From the NCBI RefSeq assembly GCF_033807715.1, contig NC_084610.1, positions 1,521,001 to 1,585,000 on the forward strand: a stretch of DNA of 64,000 nt, read 5' to 3'. How positions within the stretch are numbered: position 1 is the first letter of the stretch; every line of letters begins with the position of its first letter. The notes beneath the pieces are model-generated. The model had not been told where the DNA came from and made no database searches. It saw only the letters and a program-made list of their open reading frames with translations. The position numbers and the translations under genes are program-made. Of this stretch, positions 10,763-24,298 are shown piece by piece. The stretch is from Cololabis saira. Its lineage: Eukaryota; Chordata; Actinopteri; Beloniformes; Belonidae.

Positions 10763-11379
10763 CACATTCCAACACCTCACCTGGAAAAAAATGATAAAAT
10801 CTTTCTTCCTTGTCGTGAGTTGGCCTTGGTTGGCTTCATCGAGGTTAGCCGTGCCCATCGTCTTCTTTGAGATCAGACAATTAAACGAATCCAGTCCTGC
10901 ATCGCATCCAAACCGTGTAGATCCAAGCGCCAGAGGGATATCAGCCTTCACAAGTCCAGGACCTGCAGGTCCCTGCGGAAGAGGACTGGACAGAATCCCA
11001 GTGGAGATGTTCTCTAAACTTGATAAAAAGCTTAAACTTTTTCTTGGATTTTCAGGGTTCAGAAATGTGAAATTGAGCATCAGCTGCTACATATGTCAGT
11101 AAGACCTTGATATAACTGCAATCTTCCCTTTGTACATATTATTAGCAGTCTTATAACATACATGTCCCTGCTCTGACATCAGAGTCCAGTGAATAGTTGT
11201 GCACATTGTCATTCCTCTCCTGCATAAAAATGACTCGATTACATAAATTGATGCTCGGGGCAGCGAAAGCCTGGACCCTCTTGTGCTGCAGATCTCCTCT
11301 CCACTTGACTCCTGCTCGCTCATTGTGTCAGCGCAACAAGAAGAAAGGTCCACAGAAGCAGCCTCCTGGTCATCTTTAA
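10763..11379. other. Single-copy sequence, nothing recognised
   Basis: No repeat family or exon recognised. Open frames overlap on both strands without coding features. Confidence 0.4.
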
Positions 11380-11610
11380 TTCATGCCATTAAATATGCAG
11401 GAGGAGCCCTCCTTGTACCAGCTGTTAGACTCTGTTAGTAAGCCATAATTCAGGAGTTCAAATCCCAGCAAATTGAGGGCGAGGTCGAACAGAGCGCCGG
11501 CCGAGGAGGCATTATCCTCCGGCTGAGAGGCAGGTTCAGTCAGGTGCAGCGCCGAGCTGGGGCTCGCTAATCCTCGTGGCTGGCGAGAGATAAAGTCTTG
11601 CTCTGCTTTT
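11380..11610. promoter_or_regulatory. Candidate conserved noncoding element
   Basis: Repeat-free stretch with ATTAAATATGC, CATAATTCAGG and GCTCGCTAATCC motifs and no usable open frame. Nominated on texture only. Confidence 0.25.
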
Positions 11611-12212
11611 ACGTGTCAGGAAAGTAGGCAGCGTGGGGGGGGCTCGGTGGCATCTCTTCATGTCAAACAAGTTATTGTGTCCGTCACCTCCACCGCGGCC
11701 ACTTTGACCTCTTGGCGTTTAAATGTTGTGAGTGAGTTTGTCCAGTTCTGAGCCCTTCGATTAGCCGCTCAGACACTCTGACACCGTAATAACCCGCTTT
11801 GAGGATTATTGAGTGTAATTTGCGTCCAAATTTCCACATGGCGCCTGGAACCTGTTGGACAGATGTTAAACATAACCATAAGAGAAACATGTTAACCTTT
11901 TATTGTGGTTTCAGGACATTGTACAGTAGTCTGTTTCTTGTATTTGTATTTGAACACTGTCATTGTAAACCCTAATGTGTAGTATTTATGTTTGTCAAGG
12001 ACTACAGATGGAAATTAGCTTGTGGCTAACTCTGGTGCAGCAATCTTTTTAATGTACCTGCACATTGTCCTTTAAATAAATAAATAAATAAATAAATAAA
12101 ACTGCACTAACTGCTCTGAACAAAGCTGTGAAGGCATGCTGCAAGCAGGAGCTTGTCCTTTATTTTATTTACACTTCCAGAAACTGTCAGCTAGTGATAA
12201 AAGAGCACAATA
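11611..12212. other. Single-copy sequence with (AAAT)n
   Basis: Nothing recognised apart from a short (AAAT)n array at 12073-12101. Confidence 0.5.
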
Positions 12213-12214
12213 TA

Positions 12215-12582
12215 CAGGACTGTCTCAGAAAATTTTAATATTGTGATTTTCTGTAATGCAATTACAGAAACAAAAAAGTCATACATTCTGGATTCATTAC
12301 AAATCAACTGAAATATTGCAAGCCTTTTATTATTTTAATATTGCTGATCATGGCTTACAGCTTAAGAAAACTCAAATATCCTATTTCAAAAAATTTGAAT
12401 ATTCTGGGAATCTTAATCTTAAACTGTAAACCATAATCAGCTATATTAAAATAATAAAATGCTTGCAATATTTCAGTTGATTTGTAATGAATCAATGTAC
12501 GTATGACATTTTTGTTTTTTTAATTGCATTACAGAAAATAAAGAACTTTATCACAACATTCAAATTTTCCGAGACAGTCCTG
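12215..12582. mobile_element. Complete Tc1/mariner fold-back MITE
   Basis: 368 bp flanked by TA (12213-12214 and 12583-12584). Left end CAGGACTGTCTCAGAAAATT and right end ACAGTCCTG are inverted repeats, and the two halves pair almost throughout, with AAATATTGCAAGCC on one arm and GGCTTGCAATATTT-like sequence on the other. No transposase. Partial copies lie at 4431-4666 and 59711-60044. Confidence 0.9.
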
Positions 12583-13405
12583 TATCTCTATATTTATCTA
12601 AACCTGAAACAATAAAAACAGCCTATTTATCCTTCAGTGACATCTTGACAATGTGGGAAAATTGCTTTAAAATGTACGTAACATCATTTTTACTCTGTTA
12701 ATGTAGATTCAAGTAGTGATTTTAGTGAACGTGAGAACATATGTGTTTCTACACGAGTACCTGCAGGTGTGCGTTCAGAAATATCTGGCCGTGAACCAGT
12801 GGCTCGTTGACACGAGGCGTTAGCATGAATAAAGCATGAGTGTGGGCTCCTGCCACGCACGTGTCGGCCCGTGCGTCTCCGTGTGGACCGGTGTGGCGTG
12901 TGTCTGTGAGCCTGCACATGCACGGAGGAAATGGTCGTTTCAATATAGCTCTGATTAAACTTCCCATTTACCGTTTTGAAAATACACAGGAACCTTCCCT
13001 TGGCAGGTTGCCGCCGGCAGCAGGTCGGTGCCAAGCGCTTTGAAACCCAATCAGTTTCTAGTTTTTAGATCACTATCCGCTTTTTAGTCTCTCCTCGCCT
13101 CTCGCTTCCTACCGGCAGCTTGCGTTGCAGGCTTGTAAAGAAAAAAGTCGTGGGGGAAAGGAAGAAAAGAAAGGAGCCGGCGCTCGGTTATCTGTCAATG
13201 CAGCCAGCTGGCGTTGGATCAACACCAAGCGGGTCCAGCCGGCACCTGTTGGCTCTGCAAGGTGCAGCGCGCTGCAAGAAACAGGCTCCCGTCATTTAAA
13301 GATTTCATTTCTTGGAAGCATGACTGAAGTTCCACTACTATTTTCAAATATACACCTGTTTTCCACAAGTTTCTTTAAGTAGGGAACAACACTACGCATT
13401 TCAGT
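12583..13405. other. Single-copy sequence, nothing recognised
   Basis: Mixed composition. Frames on both strands across 12690-13040 reflect locally low stop density and have no recognisable domain. Confidence 0.45.
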
Positions 13406-13528
13406 CAGGGGCGGACTTAGCCATTTGTGGGGCCAAGCCTAACAGGGCTTGAAGACCCCCACATCAAACCCTTTAACACAAAAAAGCAGGAAGGGCCACC
13501 CATAGTGCACCAAATAGAGATGGATGGA

Positions 13529-14340
13529 TTCAATTCAATTCAATTCAATTCGATTCAATTTTATTTATTTAGGGTCTAATACAACAAAAGTTGTCTCCAG
13601 ACGCTTTCCAGAGACCCAGAACATAAACCCCTGAGCAATTATTACATAAACAATCACATGTAAAAACTCCCCTAGTGAGAGAAAAACCTTAAGCCAAACA
13701 GTGGCAAGAAAAACTCCTCTTTAGGAGGGAAGAAACCTGGAACAGGACCTGGATCATAAAGGGGTAGAAACCTGGACCAGGACCTGGATCATAAGGGGGT
13801 AGAAACCTGGACCAGGACCTGGATCATAAGGGGGTAGAAACCTGGACCAGGACCTGGATCATAAGGGGGGACCCTCCTGCCAAGGGCCAGACTGGGGGGG
13901 TCGGGGACGTCAGCAGCACACAGCAGGCAGGTGGAAGCAGCAGCAGGATGACCAGAGGGGGGGTGGGGACTGCAGGCAGGTGGAAGCAGCAACGGGATGA
14001 CCGGGGGTGAGGACCGCAGGCAGGTGGAAGCAGCAACGGGATGACCAGGAGTGGGGACCACAGGCAGGTGGAAGCAGCAACGGGATGACCGGGGGTGGGG
14101 ACCACAGGCAGGTGGAAGCAGCAACGGGATGACCGGGGGTGGGGACCACAGGCAGGTGGAAGCAGCAACGGGATGACCGGGGGTGGGGACCACAGGCAGG
14201 TGGAAGCAGCAACGGGATGACCGGGGGTGGGGTCTGCAGGCCAGCACGCGGCTCCCGAAGCTCCGGCCCAATCATCAAGTCCCAGGTTAGGTTCAGGGTC
14301 GGGGAAAGGTTGAGAAGGGGCAGGGCCAGGGAGAGGGTAC
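13529..14340 (-). mobile_element. L2 3' UTR with 44-bp minisatellite, nested in hAT
   Basis: The minus strand ends in an (ATTGA)n tail (written ATTCAATTC at the left). It contains the CTTTAGGAGGGAAG and CAAACAGTGGCAAG blocks common to this family, three copies of an AAACCTGGACCAGG block at 13755-13860, and the 44-bp array at 13927-14235. The 5' end uses the CAATCATCAAGTCCCAGG version. Confidence 0.85.
13927..14235. repeat. 44-bp minisatellite, about 7 copies
   Basis: Units start with GCAGGTGGAAGCAGCAACGG at 13927, 13976, 14020, 14064, 14108, 14152 and 14196; the first is 49 bp, the rest 44 bp. Long open frames over this block on the minus strand come from the repeat. Confidence 0.95.
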
Positions 14341-14960
14341 ATGGAAGGTGCGAGAGAAGTCTTGGATAACACCAACGTATGTTGAAATGTCGACACTTAT
14401 TCTTCAGGTGTCGTGTAAAGCAACTAATGTGGAGAACCTTTGCAAAAAAAACAATCCTACTTGTTGCTGTAACTCCTCGCCAGCATTCTGGAACTGTACC
14501 TTTAAAATAAAGATCAAAATAACAAAACACTTCAAGAGTTTGATAATCGAACATTTTTCAAAAACACGATAAACAAGAGATAAATTGAGACAAATATTAA
14601 AAATTTGATATTCTGGTGCTCTTTTTAAGGTTGATTGGTTATTTATTAGTACATTATATTTTATCATGACAAATGGTTTGGGGCCCGAACCTTCGGGGGG
14701 CCACGGGTGACTGCCTAGGTTGCATAAGTCCGCCGCTGATTCCTATCAGAACTGTGTCTTTAACGTGGTTTAGTTTAATTACGTTGAATTAAACGAGAAC
14801 TATAGAACAAAAACTGCACTTGAAAGCCACAAACTTTCGCTTGTTCCACCTCTTCCTGACGAAGGCCCCCAAAGGCAGATGACACGGAGATCTTTAGAGA
14901 CATTTTTATTCGACGATAGGTAAAGATGACCTACCTGTGACAAGAGCCGGCAGCTGAATT

Positions 14961-15769
14961 AGGAGCTTTCACACCAGTGGCCCATTTGTTTTGTTCCGAT
15001 TCAGGGGCTAAATCGATACAGTTGTTCCGTTTCTCGTTCGTGGGGTTTGTGTTCACAAGGCAAACGTCTGTACTGTTTCAAAGCTGATAACAAATGCCAT
15101 GCGCGAACCAGCTGCTCTCTGATTGGTCAAATGAATGCAGTTGAGTTTCCTCATCCGTACCCCGGGATAAACAACAAGACCCTTTCACAGAGAGGGCGCA
15201 AAGCGCCGCCGGCTTTAGGCTGATTTAGGGTTCCGCGCTACACCAACGCAGAGCCTACGGCTTAGACTCTGCGTTGGTGTAATGCGGAACCATAATTCAG
15301 GCTTTACCCATTCATTTATGTGCGCTCGGTGCAGAGCGGACCACTCTGCGGGCGAGAGGCCGCCTGCCGCGGCGTTTGCCCTGCGCAAACACTGCCCGAA
15401 TAGAAATTTTTTTAATTTCACCGTGCTGTGCTGGGACGACATCTCGGCACGTCCAATAGGAGAGAAGGTGGTGGAGGCTGCGCTGACTCCTCTCCTTGCG
15501 CCGCTGTCGCACATACACAATTAATGGAGTTGTGTCGGTTGCTGTGTCGATTATGTTCTCACTACAAATAAAAATAACTAACCGCTTCAGGTGTCGAATG
15601 GAATCGGGCCGAGATCACCTCTCCTAGGAGATCTCGGCTTGCTTATTTTGTACCGTTTCAGAGCGCTATTGCTGTGTTCACATGTACCAAACGTTCCGAT
15701 CTTTAGGGGGAAACGCTCCAAACTGTTCCGGAACAACTGCTCCAAACGGGACAGGTGTGAAAGCACCCT
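14961..15769. mobile_element. DNA transposon with CTTTCACACC ends
   Basis: Left end AGGAGCTTTCACACCAGT and right end, read inward, AGGGTGCTTTCACACCTGT form imperfect inverted repeats. No transposase frame. A Harbinger-like MITE is nested at 15218-15303. Superfamily not settled; no clean target duplication seen. Confidence 0.6.
15218..15303. mobile_element. PIF/Harbinger-like MITE with TTA duplication
   Basis: 86-bp near-palindrome: GGCTGATTTA at the left, ATAATTCAGGCT at the right, with CACCAACGCAGAGCC and its complement inside. TTA flanks both ends (15215-15217 and 15304-15306), as expected for PIF/Harbinger. Confidence 0.8.
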
Positions 15770-16379
15770 AAAAAACACCAGGAAACTTGACTTGACTTTG
15801 GGGCCAGTTCCTGCAAAGGCCCGGTCACCCCTGCTCTCAAGTATACAAAACCAAACCTGCATTGTTTGAAACAGGGTCTTCTCTTGAATCTGATTGGATG
15901 ATGCCTGAATTGAGGCCGTGAGGATTCAACGGAAGTGTTAATCACCAAAAATCCATGGGGAAGTTCCTGGGATACGGCCTGACTCAAACATCCACAGCTC
16001 ACCAAGTTGTTCTGGTGGGAATGCCGAGCAAACACACTGAAGAGGTCTCTAAACTGGTCTGGAAGGTCTGCAGATCTATTCCCAGTCCTCGGGCAGGACC
16101 CTGCACCACACATGACCCCCATTAGCCTAAGGGGTCCCAAAACCAGTTGAAAACAAGGTTCAGGTTAGAAGTTCTGTCTAAAAGTTCCTCTTTCCAACCC
16201 TCTAAGAAGATCAATCTCGGTACAGTAACGTGATGCTGTGGAGTGGATCTCCAGACTGAGGCCTCGAGAGGATGGAGTTTAAAAAAATTAAAAGCCTGAT
16301 TTGTGTGCAGTGGAGCTGAAACGGGAGAGGATAGACGGACTGAGAGAAACAGAGAGACGGGGAGTTTGAATGGCCGGTG
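15770..16379. other. Single-copy sequence, nothing recognised
   Basis: No exon or known repeat identified. Confidence 0.4.
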
Positions 16380-17090
16380 GAATTACAGAGGGAGCTTATC
16401 CCTCCGTCGGTATAAACACGTTTAAGCCCAGTGTTTCATTTCAAACCCAGAAACCTTCCGTCCAATCCATCAAAGCACGGCTCCCATCGACATAAAACCT
16501 CCCTCTCTGCCGGTATTTGTCTTCCTAATTAATTACTTCACATGCCACAGTATGTTTCTCAAATGATAGATGATGGAAAATTATAGCGGCGGTATCCCGG
16601 CACAGCCGGTGGTAGATTTGTGCAGTCAGCTCCCAGCCTGCATTACCTGAGTAGATCTGGCAGAGCGCCTGAGCACTCAGACAGGACAGATTTGATGTTT
16701 GGCATGTAAGAGGCTTTTTTTAAAAAAAAAAAAAATGTTTCTAATGCCGGATTTAGTAGGTAAGCACAATCTGCCGCGTTCACCTATGTGATAATATCCA
16801 GCAAGGACACGAGGACGCGGCCGGCAGGTCCACGTGGGAGCTGCTGCGTCATGCTCTGCAGGCTCTGCGTCTCTGGGAACTTTTCTCTCCTCGCTGGCGT
16901 TCGTATATAAATTATGTATATTATTTAGGAAGGGATCAGAAAAGCTGCTGCGTGTCTCTGTTTTGCATTATAATTCATCATTTGAACATTCTGGGCTAAA
17001 GAACCTCATCCGGTATCTGCCGATGCTCAGAGCAGCCGGGCTTAGATGGGAGTTTAACAGCGATCCATCAAACAACTGATACGTTCATCC
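16380..17090. promoter_or_regulatory. Candidate conserved noncoding element
   Basis: Repeat-free stretch containing CCTAATTAATTACTTCACATG (a homeodomain-type TAATTA pair near 16528) and long stop-rich segments on both strands. Proposed on composition only. Confidence 0.3.
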
Positions 17091-17248
17091 TGCCAGCAGA
17101 TATTCAGGCGCTATCATTCACGTCTAATTTAAAACATTTGTTTACCCACCTAAAAAAAGGAGTATAAGTCATATCTTTAACCAATCCAGAAGAAAGATCT
17201 CAAAATGATTACATTGAGAAACATTTAGTTATTTACACAACTGAACAC

Positions 17249-17620
17249 TACGGAAGAGTATTAGGGCCAGGCAGGAGAAAAATAAAAATAATATTTTAGA
17301 GGAGTAAGATTTTTTTTCATTATGCACTTCGAGAAAAAAGTCGAAATGTCGAGAAAAAAGTCGAAATGTTGAGAAAAAAGTCAAAATTTTGTGAATAAAG
17401 TTGAAATGTTGAGAAAAAAGGCGAAATTTTGACTTTATTCTTGAAATTGTATTCCAACATTAATCTCGACATTTCAACTTTTTTCTCGACATTTCGACTT
17501 TATTCTCAAAATTTCGACTTTGTTCACGAAATGTTGACTTTTTTCTCGAAGTGCATAATAAAAAAAAATCTTCCCTTCTCAAATATTTATTTTCCTGCCT
17601 GGCCCTAATACTCTTCCGTA
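17249..17620. mobile_element. Fold-back element with internal tandem units
   Basis: Perfect-looking ends TACGGAAGAGTATTAGGGCC and its complement at the right. Flanks share GAACAC (17243-17248 and 17621-17626), a likely target duplication. Each arm contains iterations of GAGAAAAAAGTCGAAATGT, so the whole 372 bp can fold into one hairpin. No coding capacity. Confidence 0.8.
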
Positions 17621-17626
17621 GAACAC

Positions 17627-18519
17627 AAATAAAACATGAAAGAGATACATTTAGGGGAAAAGAATTGGTCAGAAGAAACAGAAGACAACAGAAATGGTGT
17701 AATATAAAAAAAGCCAGTTATTTACATAATAAGTTATAAATATAAATGTAGTATGAAGAATCAGAAGTTGTCAATATGTCAATGATTGCTAAGTGCTGAG
17801 CTGAACCCCTGCCAGCGACTGCTCGGGTCTTTACAGGGGGGAAAGTTAACACTCAGTTGGTCCGGTGGAGGTCCGGAGGTCCGGAGGTCCGGAGGAGCTG
17901 CGTCTCCAGGACAACGGACGTAGAAGGGACGGGTCAGGGTTGGATGTCTTTAAAAGATAGAAGTCTTGGAGAACCTGGACTTTCATCTGGTCTTGGACAT
18001 TCCCGTCGGACGAGGACCCGGTCGTGCATAACATATTATAGTCAGGTTTGATAAGATTGATAACTATGCTCACGCTTCTGGGTAAAGTTTGACAACCTTA
18101 TTTTTTTGTTAGAAGGAACCCTTAGGAGGAATAATAGGGTGTTGTCATCTTGGATTGTTTTGCTGGTGACCACTGGAGGCGCTGTAACATTCAAATACTC
18201 AATTAATGCATATGGTCACAATAATGGTCAAAATGTACAGTTTATATGCAAAATCTTCAATGTTCAAGATTTTATATTTAGGGAAATGGATAAGACATCA
18301 ATTGAAAAACATTTTTTAATTGTATTGCTATATTTTGTCCAATATTGGTAAAAAAATATGACTTTTTTATAGGCGTTTTGAACACACACATAATAAGCAT
18401 TTTTTTTTTTTGCATTCTAACTAGTAATGGGATGTTATGCTAATTGAAGCAGCTAGGTAGCTAGGCAAGCTAGCAAGGCAAGCTAGCTAGAGCTCTGCAC
18501 CATGCTTTTTAGGGCTTCA
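17627..18519. other. Mostly single-copy sequence with small local repeats
   Basis: Contains GGTCCGGA iterated at 17868-17893 and an AAGCTAGC/GCTAGCTAG patch near 18450-18490. Nothing else recognised. Confidence 0.4.
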
Positions 18520-18760
18520 ATTTCTGCGCTTGACTGAACGGAATGATGGCAATGATTAATTCTCCAGCGCATGACTATGATATAATTTGGACAGTATTAA
18601 AAAATATTAGCAGTAAAGTTTCTGTCGTATTAGATTCAGGATCAACGGGCCTGTCGGTCGTCCGGATCGTCCAGGACGTTTCCTCCTCGCCCAGAGAACA
18701 TTTGCAGGAATAATAACCAAACAAACCGACAGGAGCCTGCATCTTTCTCATTCCTGATGG
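18520..18760. promoter_or_regulatory. Candidate conserved noncoding element
   Basis: Repeat-free, stop-rich on both strands, with GATTAATTCTCCAGC near 18556. Proposed on texture only. Confidence 0.25.
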
Positions 18761-19079
18761 CTCGTACCGCCTCGGGCCGGGTTCTCCATACCAATTCCAG
18801 GGCTTTGATTCGCAGTGGTGTCCGTTTTTAATAATGCAGGCCTGTTCGCGGGTGGTGCCTCCGCCCGGGGCTCCGGCTCCCCTCCCCTCCTCCCGACGAG
18901 GGCGATGGGGAAGCGGCCGGGGCCGGACAGGAAGCGCTCACCGTGAGAGCCGGGCGGGGATGGGAGGACCGGGAACAGTGGGGGTGTGAGAGGCAGGAAA
19001 TGAAAAGGGAAAAAAGGGGGAAAAGTTTCTTTTTTCTTCACGCTCCGAGCACAAAAGAGCATATTAAACACTAAAGTTT
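18761..19079. other. GC-rich single-copy sequence
   Basis: CpG-containing, with purine-biased GGGG runs and a 107-codon low-complexity minus-strand frame lacking recognisable domains. Confidence 0.4.
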
Positions 19080-19860
19080 ATCAGTCCAAATTAAGTCTTG
19101 AATTCGCAGCTTCTTTAATCTTTCCACATCTGAAACAATTTCCTCTCTCCCCACCGCTCCGGCGCTCCACATTTCCTCCCGCTACAACAGCGAGACCCGG
19201 CCCCTGCCGTCGACTCTCCCCGCGCTGAAAAACACCGAGACACATCATCAAAAATTAATTACCCCCTCCAACCCCCCCTCCAAACCCCTCCCTTCACTCA
19301 TTTCCATAAGATTCCTTTAAAAAAAATAGAAAAAAGATGTAAAATTCATTTAAAGTAAGTGGTGACGTTGTCTTTGAAGATCACGACAACTAACACGGAT
19401 CAAAGCGGAGGTTCTGTACGGATGAGGGCCTGATTAGCATAATGAAATTAACTTGGAGACAAGAATCTCTAATAGGTGCAACAAAAAAACGCATTAACAA
19501 TATTTAAGGAAAGTGCTGTTTGTGCTTGTAATACCACAATTATGGAACTTGTTTTCAATTAACGCTTTGTTGATTAACTTCTTTCACACTCCGAGTCTTA
19601 ATTTTAACTCCTTTCTGCTCATTTTTCGCCTTCACTTTTCAACTCGACGCGCCCGATGATCCTTTTCCCGCATTGTTGTTTTTTTGTAAATCAGGCCATG
19701 AAATCGGTCTGGATTTGCATATTCACAGCGATAATTGCAAAAGCTGGCAGATAGTGGCGCTATAATTGCAAACTAATGACTGCAAAATTATTTGGTTTTC
19801 TCTTTTTAAGCAGCACCTAATCTGAGCGACGGCTGCGGCAGGTTTAAAAAAGAGAAAAAA
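19080..19860. promoter_or_regulatory. Candidate conserved noncoding element with POU octamer
   Basis: Long repeat-free AT-rich block. It holds the exact octamer ATTTGCAT (19713-19720), repeated ATAATTGCAAA motifs (about 19730 and 19762) and several ATTAAC sites. The texture resembles vertebrate developmental enhancers. An octamer is expected about twice per 64 kb by chance, so it is weak support alone. Confidence 0.35.
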
Positions 19861-21461
<1,601 letters not shown>

Positions 21462-21463
21462 TA

Positions 21464-21551
<88 letters not shown>
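21462..21551. repeat. (GT)n microsatellite
   Basis: About 44 GT units. Frames over it are translated repeat. Confidence 0.97.
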
Positions 21552-21554
<3 letters not shown>

Positions 21555-22639
21555 CTATGTATTTTATTAGTTTTTAATGAAAAATGACGAGAAATAATGT
21601 GTGTATGAGTGACTTTAAAAAGTGAATCCAGTAAAAAATATGCAAAGATTTTATTTTTGTTTAAGATTAAATTCAGTTTATTACATATATGTTCATTTTT
21701 CAGTGTTTGAAGGTTCAAGACCTGATTATTTATCCTTCATTAGTTTCTCATAAAATGAGAGAAACACTCATGTTGTAGAGGTAAAGGGACGTCCAGGTCA
21801 TCAGGTTCTCTAACATGAACCTTTTACTTTGGGGATGTTCCCAGAAAAAAACGGAAATAAAAAGGTGACTTTTCAAAGGAGAAAAGGGGCCTGGACTTGG
21901 CTCTGATGGTGGATGGTGACGCGTCTCGTGTCTGTCACGTGTTTGGTTAAAAAAGAAGAAAAAGAGCGATAGCGAGATGAGTAAAGTGTCACATGAGCTG
22001 CAATAAATATCAGCAAAGAAAAGCACAGGCGGGCGGAGGAGAGGACAGAAAAGGATGGAGGACGTTAGCAGAGAAGGCGACAAACGACCCCCGGCTCGCG
22101 GCTCCAGAGCGGAGCTGTGAGAAAACCCCAGCAAATATCAGCAACTTTGTTCAGATAAATAGTGGCCTGACTCTTTGTGTTGTTTACTTTCTAATCTGAC
22201 CAGCACTCCTCTCGGTGGGAGTCGGGTTTCTGACGGAGAAAAGAACACTGTCCTCTTTGGACCTGGCGGTAATTATAATAAATTACAAGAGTGCTGCGTT
22301 GTTGTTATCTGCGGTTAGTTAACAGCACCTCCCTCCCGCTCAGGGAACAGAGGGATTCTGGGAGGAGGAGGAGGACGACGACGAGGTTCCAGTGACCCAG
22401 ATTTAGTCTCAAAACATAAATAAATTATCGCACACGTACATGCACACTTGGCCCGGGCGAGCGCACACACTTCCCATGTGCAGAGTGCACCTTCGGAGTT
22501 GCAGGACGGAGGTTTCCTCCGCGTCCGTGCGCGCGCGCTCGCCTGCATGCATGGACAAAATCCTCATGCATATGCACAAAAATCGTAACAAATAAAAAAA
22601 AACACACAAACCGGCCAGCCGACAGAATGTTTCTACGAC
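21552..22639. other. Single-copy sequence, nothing recognised
   Basis: No exon or repeat terminus identified. Contains a GAGGAGGAGG patch near 22360 and a GCGCGCGC patch near 22530. Confidence 0.45.
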
Positions 22640-23530
22640 CTAGTGCGTCTTTACATCATCACAAAGTGTTTGGGTTTCGGCTGCGAACCAATCAGATTCA
22701 TGAATGATGTATGACCGCGGTGTCGCCCCGGCGCTTATAAGAGTGATGATCTGCTTCCTCCTTCCAAATATCAATAAAGACGGTGTGTTTGTCGGGAGAA
22801 TAAAGGCTCAGGATCACAAAATTAGGGAATGAAGTAATAAGCGTTGCAATTTCCTACAAGAACTCCTGCAAAAATATCCTAATCTCTTAGATTTCCTGGG
22901 AAAATAAAGGTGCATGTAATAACATTATTCCAGAAAAGGTATTACAGCTGGTCCGTGTCTCGTCTGCAGGACTCGGCCTAATCTGACACCGGTAAATAAT
23001 CCTCTTTATTCACACTGCATTTGTTTGGAGAACATCTTGAGCAAACAGGGCTCTTGTCCTCGGAAAACAAACTCATAAAAACAGAGGAATCTGAGACTGT
23101 GCAGGAGTGACAGTGTTTTTAAGCAGGCCCGTCCGTCGTGGCGGCGTTTTTAAGAGCGTTCTCTGGCGACTGCCGTGACACTGCCATTCCCATGCCCCGT
23201 CGAATTCTTTCCTCAGATCCCAAGCATTTACACGGCTCCCTCCCTCCCCCTGCGCCACTCAGGATGTAGCCAAAAGTCCACTGACCTATGTGGGAGTGGA
23301 TATTTTGGAAGCTGGCCCGGGCTCTTTCACTCTCTATTCCTGTCCTCGCACGTTCATTAGCCCGGCCTCCAGAGTCAGAGTGTTTAGATGTTGTTATCAT
23401 TCCTCTCCTATCATTTTTCTTCCCTGTTTTTTCTCTCCTTTTCCCCTCTGCTGAGGGATCTTTTTTTCCTAGGTGGGGTCATCTGCTGTAATAAAGCCGT
23501 GTATGTCACGTTAGGATGGTTGTAATCGCC
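22640..23530. promoter_or_regulatory. Candidate conserved noncoding elements
   Basis: Two repeat-free blocks (22640-23030 and 23100-23530) with many stops on both strands. The first includes AGATTCATGAATGATG and ATTAGGGAATGAAGTAATAA; the second TAGCCCGGCC and TTAATTATAAACG. Proposed on texture only. Confidence 0.3.
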
Positions 23531-23884
23531 GAGGAGATTAATTATAAACGTGTTTATCCCGCTGAGAACGGAGACGAGGCTCCTCAAAAACCTTTAAAGT
23601 CCAAGACACGGATCCTCGTATCATCCCGGACGAAAGACAGAGATCAGGTCCCGTAATAAACTATAAAACAAGATGCTTTGAGTTGAGAAAGTGCTGAGGA
23701 AGTTAACCCCTTACATGCCAGATCGTCCCTGGCATTGATTGACAGGAGGTTCCTCTTGGAAGAGGAGAGCTCTGGAGAGACAGGAACTGGTACCACAGTG
23801 ACTACGTTTACATGCAGTCAAAATTGGGGTTATTGCTAATATTCCGGTTACTGAAACATTGGGAATATTCCGTTTACATGGTAA

Positions 23885-24085
23885 TTAATCATTTGGGATA
23901 TCTGGATCAAACCAGCGACGCACGGAGAACATGATGATGCAATTCCCGTCATTTCTGCTTCTTCTTCCTGTATCCAAATTCAAAACAAATGCTGCTTCGC
24001 GTAACTTTTCTCTCACCTTCTTGTAAATCTGGCTATCTCGGTACTTTCTACCGTCTACAAATGCAGAAATGTTCATATCCTTCAT
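23885..24085 (-). pseudogene. Myb/SANT-like coding relic in DNA transposon
   Basis: A 66-codon frame contains VDGRKYRDSQIYKKVREKLR, which looks like the conserved helix of Myb/SANT-like DNA-binding domains that some Harbinger-type transposons encode. The segment normally following (a further helix with basic residues) is missing. The second copy at 53743 onward starts with the same MKDMNISAFVDGRKYRD but is frameshifted by indels, so the frame is not maintained. Probable decayed transposon exon. Confidence 0.35.
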
Positions 24086-24298
24086 TACATTTATGAAGTG
24101 ATTAGTCTCCTCCTGGTCTTGGTTTCTCCGTGTTTATAAGAACTTCCTGGACTCAAAAGACCAGGATTCCTTGTGAACAGAGCATGTGCAGAAAACAAAT
24201 TCCTGTTCCGTTTGATGGGGATATTCTGTTTGGTGTTTACATGACCCAATATTCAGGTTTTAAAAGGAGGAACCCAGGGCTCATATTGGGGTTTTTAA

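Larger units (their letters stand above)
13406..14738. mobile_element. hAT-type element hosting an L2 3' UTR
   Basis: Left end CAGGGGCGGACT and right end AGTCCGCCGCTG are 12-bp inverted repeats with one mismatch. Flanking 8-mers (ATTTCAGT and ATTCCTAT) agree at only five positions, so the target duplication is decayed or doubtful. Interior near the right end reads GGGGCCCGAACC. An L2 tail interrupts it at about 13529-14340. Confidence 0.65.

Noticed and set aside
11440..11480. Possible tRNA B box (GTTCAAATCCC)
   Set aside because: No A box at the right distance and no cloverleaf stems are visible.
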